Assembly (NCBI GenBank): GCA_900548485.1
Contig: URKL01000131.1
Location: 1-5,778 of the forward strand
Origin: an uncultured Succinatimonas sp.
GTDB taxonomy: Bacteria > Pseudomonadota > Gammaproteobacteria > Enterobacterales > Succinivibrionaceae
Reading direction: 5' to 3'
DNA: 5,778 nucleotides
Each line of letters begins with the position of its first letter. The stretch's first letter is position 1. The position numbers and the translations under genes were made by a program. Under the pieces are notes generated by a model. That model saw only the letters and a list, made by a program, of their open reading frames with translations. It was not told where the DNA came from and made no database searches. Shown in pieces: positions 4,719 through 5,778 of the stretch.

Positions 4719-5591
4719 ATGGAAGACAAGGAAAATATTCATAAACACGAACATCTGTTTTCGCGTTTTTTGCGTACTTTAAGACCTAAAAATAAAAATG
4801 AGCTTGCAGACGTAATTCACGATGCCTCTGAACGCGAAATCATCGATGAAACTACCGAAGACATGATTCATGGTGTCTTTGATATCACCAGATTGCGCGT
4901 TAATGATGTAATGATCCCGCGCTCAGATATCGTTGCTATCAATATTCAAAGTTCACTTATAGATGCTATAAAAATCATCGATAAATATGGACACTCACGC
5001 TATCCGGTAATTTCCGAGGATAAAGATCATATTGCCGGTATTTTAATGGCAAAGGATCTACTACCTTATGCCTGCGGCCTTAAAAAGCTCGAAGGGGGAA
5101 TTCGCTCTTTATTACGCAAAGCGATGATTGTTCCTGAATCTAAGCACGTAGATGCTCTTTTAGAGGAATTCCAAGCACGTAGATTCCATATTGCTATTGT
5201 TGTTGACGAATTTGGCGGAGTTTGTGGCTTAGTTACTATTGAAGATATTTTAGAATTAATTGTCGGCGATATCGAAGATGAGTATGAGGTTAATACCCAC
5301 GATCCTTCACTTATAAGCCAGACTGAAAATAAAAACGTCTACAAAGTTCAAGGTATAACCCCTATCTTAGATTTTGAAGAATTTTTTAAAGTTAACTTAC
5401 CTGAAGCCGATGTAGGTACAATCGCAGGATTATTACTACATATATTAGGTCGTTTCCCGCGTCGCGGAGAGTCTTTATCTATAGGTAAACTTAACTTTAA
5501 AATTACTGAAGCCACTGTCAGACAAATTCATGAAATTGAAGTTACTGTAGATCCTAATTATCAAGAAGATCCTGAAAATCTAGAAGAGTAA
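4719..5591 (+). CDS. corC: CorC/YbeX, soluble CBS-pair and CorC_HlyC domain protein
   Basis: This 290-residue protein is close to the length of E. coli YbeX. It has no membrane segment, so it is the soluble type lacking the DUF21 domain. After a basic, charged N-terminus (1-40) come two CBS motifs, about 63-120 (DVMIPRSDIVAI to GILMAKDLL) and about 135-190 (MIVPESKHVDALLEEF to FGGVCGLVTIEDILELIVGDIEDEYE). A C-terminal CorC_HlyC transporter-associated domain (about 205-280) includes ADVGTIAGLLLHILGRFPRRGE. CBS pairs bind adenine nucleotides. The family is linked to magnesium and cobalt homeostasis, and YbeX in E. coli also to ribosome metabolism. It is cytoplasmic and lies between ybeY and the probable lnt start, which is the conserved order. 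No strong Shine-Dalgarno is seen before ATG 4719. Confidence 0.95.
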   Translation: MEDKENIHKHEHLFSRFLRTLRPKNKNELADVIHDASEREIIDETTEDMIHGVFDITRLRVNDVMIPRSDIVAINIQSSLIDAIKIIDKYGHSRYPVISEDKDHIAGILMAKDLLPYACGLKKLEGGIRSLLRKAMIVPESKHVDALLEEFQARRFHIAIVVDEFGGVCGLVTIEDILELIVGDIEDEYEVNTHDPSLISQTENKNVYKVQGITPILDFEEFFKVNLPEADVGTIAGLLLHILGRFPRRGESLSIGKLNFKITEATVRQIHEIEVTVDPNYQEDPENLEE

Positions 5592-5594
5592 AAG

Positions 5595-5778
5595 ATGAGC
5601 CGTATACTGTTACTTTTAAGTGTATTACTAGATGGAAACCGTTTAATTGCCTTTAGTCTCTCTAAAAAAGGTATTTTTTTATGTAGTATCTTTTTAGGTT
5701 TAATCGCAACTTTTGGTTTTGCTCGGCTGCCCGCTGACATTAGCCGAAGTAGAAACAATTGCTTTACGGAACTGCTGA
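5595..5778 (+). CDS. lnt: probable start of lnt (apolipoprotein N-acyltransferase), partial and possibly frameshifted
   Basis: ATG at 5595 is 3 bases after the corC stop and opens a frame of 61 codons that runs off the right edge. Residues 27-44 (GIFLCSIFLGLIATFGFA) form a membrane helix comparable with the first helix of Lnt, where a segment ending in TLAFSP is usual, and a charged SKK precedes it. lnt follows ybeX in most gammaproteobacteria. Lnt adds the third acyl chain to lipoproteins in the inner membrane. From residue 45 the frame turns polar (RLPADISRSRNN), unlike Lnt, which continues in hydrophobic helices. The +1 frame reads LTLAEVETIAL before a TGA at 5776-5778. A frameshift or poor sequence near the end is possible. 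The assignment rests mainly on gene order. Confidence 0.5.
   Translation, partial: MSRILLLLSVLLDGNRLIAFSLSKKGIFLCSIFLGLIATFGFARLPADISRSRNNCFTELL

Noticed and set aside
5723..5747. 6-base inverted repeat TCGGCT/AGCCGA near the right edge
   Set aside because: It has a long 13-base loop, no T run and lies in a coding frame; it does not support a terminator.
5561..5758. Minus-strand frame of 65 codons across the corC end and the probable lnt start
   Set aside because: It is basic and low in complexity, overlaps two plus-strand genes of a conserved operon, and has no start signals.

Overview
The window comes from an AT-rich gammaproteobacterium. The run miaB-ybeZ(phoH)-ybeY-ybeX(corC)-lnt is the classic gammaproteobacterial order, and the YbeZ, YbeY and CorC proteins read like low-GC relatives of the enterobacterial ones. 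A tRNA-Gln gene near miaB recalls the E. coli neighbourhood, where ubiF lies between miaB and a Gln/Met/Leu tRNA cluster. No ubiF is present here, which would suit an anaerobe without ubiquinone. A member of the Succinivibrionaceae is a plausible guess, but this is inference and not tested.

Layout. Positions 1-56 hold the 5' part of a tRNA-Gln(UUG) gene on the minus strand, cut by the window edge, with a good sigma70 promoter at 95-122. An AT-rich gap (57-412) carries several inverted repeats and a clustered octamer (TTAACTAT). At 413-889 (+) is a secreted OB-fold protein of the YgiW/YdeI (BOF) family, closed by a strong intrinsic terminator at 944-970. From about 1000 to the right edge, everything reads on the plus strand as one tightly packed unit: a 52-codon Fic antitoxin (1050-1208), a canonical Fic AMP-transferase toxin (1212-1814), miaB (1807-3168, overlapping fic by 8 bases), ybeZ (3172), ybeY (4240), corC/ybeX (4719) and the beginning of what is probably lnt (5595).

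How the genes fit together. MiaB modifies tRNA, YbeY is an RNase acting in rRNA maturation and ribosome quality control, YbeZ is its ATPase partner, CorC is linked to ribosome and membrane physiology, and Lnt finishes lipoproteins. The unusual part is the class I Fic toxin-antitoxin pair sitting at the head of this housekeeping operon. No terminator is visible between fic and miaB and the two genes overlap, so transcription, and probably translation, of miaB should depend on the ficTA promoter.

The antitoxin and toxin lie in the same reading frame, separated only by one TGA and one ATT codon. The toxin starts at TTG. An ATG that overlaps the antitoxin stop is one base out of frame with it. 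This junction and the coupling to miaB are the main points worth a second look.
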